Part shown: positions 5,847 to 5,898 of the stretch, one piece after another | How the letters are laid out: each line of letters begins with the position of its first letter | How positions within the stretch are numbered: position 1 is the first letter of the stretch | Assembly (NCBI GenBank): GCA_020860745.1 | Contig: JAJBTR010000158.1 | Location: 1-5,898 of the forward strand | DNA length: 5,898 bases | Source of the DNA: Lachnospiraceae bacterium | Lineage (GTDB): Bacteria > Bacillota > Clostridia > Lachnospirales > Lachnospiraceae | Reading direction: 5' to 3' | Position numbers and translations under genes: made by a program | Notes under the pieces: model-generated | Database searches by the model: none | Told to the model about the DNA's origin: nothing | The model's input: the letters and a program-made list of their open reading frames with translations, nothing else

Positions 5847-5898
5847 GCGCGGGGGGGGCGGCGGTCGGGGGGGGGGGGGTGGGGGGGGGGGGGGGGGG
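5847..5898. other. Poly-G low-complexity end, probable sequencing artefact
   Basis: The last 52 bases are nearly all G with a few C and T. They fall inside what should be the conserved isomerase domain of trigger factor and would encode mostly proline on the minus strand. Runs of this kind are typical of no-signal cycles in two-colour sequencing carried into a contig end. I treat this stretch as unreliable, and the bases from about 5840 as doubtful. Confidence 0.85.

Noticed and set aside
5851..5898. G-quadruplex or telomere-like G tract
   Set aside because: It is at the very edge, interrupts a conserved coding domain and has the look of no-signal base calls.

Overview
The window looks like chromosomal DNA from a mid-GC Firmicute, most likely a gut Clostridium of the Lachnospiraceae type. 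The basis is gene order (tig-clpP-clpX-engB on one strand), strong AGGAGG-type ribosome binding sites, and protein sequences of clostridial character. The family assignment is an inference; no rRNA or other marker gene is present. All recognisable genes are on the minus strand, so they are transcribed from the right end towards the left end.

Layout in transcription order. The right end (about 5840-5898) is a run of G that is almost certainly a sequencing or assembly artefact at a contig edge. It cuts trigger factor (tig) inside its peptidyl-prolyl isomerase domain. A 300-bp spacer follows, with a terminator-like hairpin and a structured, repeat-containing stretch, and then clpP and clpX with an 18-bp gap. 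Next is a compact palindromic element of about 134 bp, bounded by terminal inverted repeats and a direct repeat, which looks like a MITE-type insertion exactly at the clpX stop codon. After it come a short leader with a GC-rich hairpin and engB (yihA/ysxC). After an 85-bp gap there are two genes of a zinc-type ABC importer: a substrate-binding protein (znuA-like) and its ATPase (znuC-like). The permease should follow just beyond the left edge.

Functionally the right two thirds is a protein-quality-control and ribosome-assembly cluster: trigger factor handles nascent chains, ClpXP degrades tagged or misfolded proteins, and EngB is a GTPase for 50S assembly. In many related bacteria lon lies between clpX and engB; here it is absent and the inserted repeat occupies the junction. 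The left third is a metal-uptake operon with two oddities: the binding protein has no lipobox cysteine, and the ATPase carries a hydrophilic, partly His-containing insert of about 60 residues between Walker A and the Q-loop.

No new enzymatic or defence system is visible. The most interesting items are the palindromic element that supplies or duplicates the end of clpX, the repeat-rich tig-clpP spacer, and the insert in the zinc ATPase.
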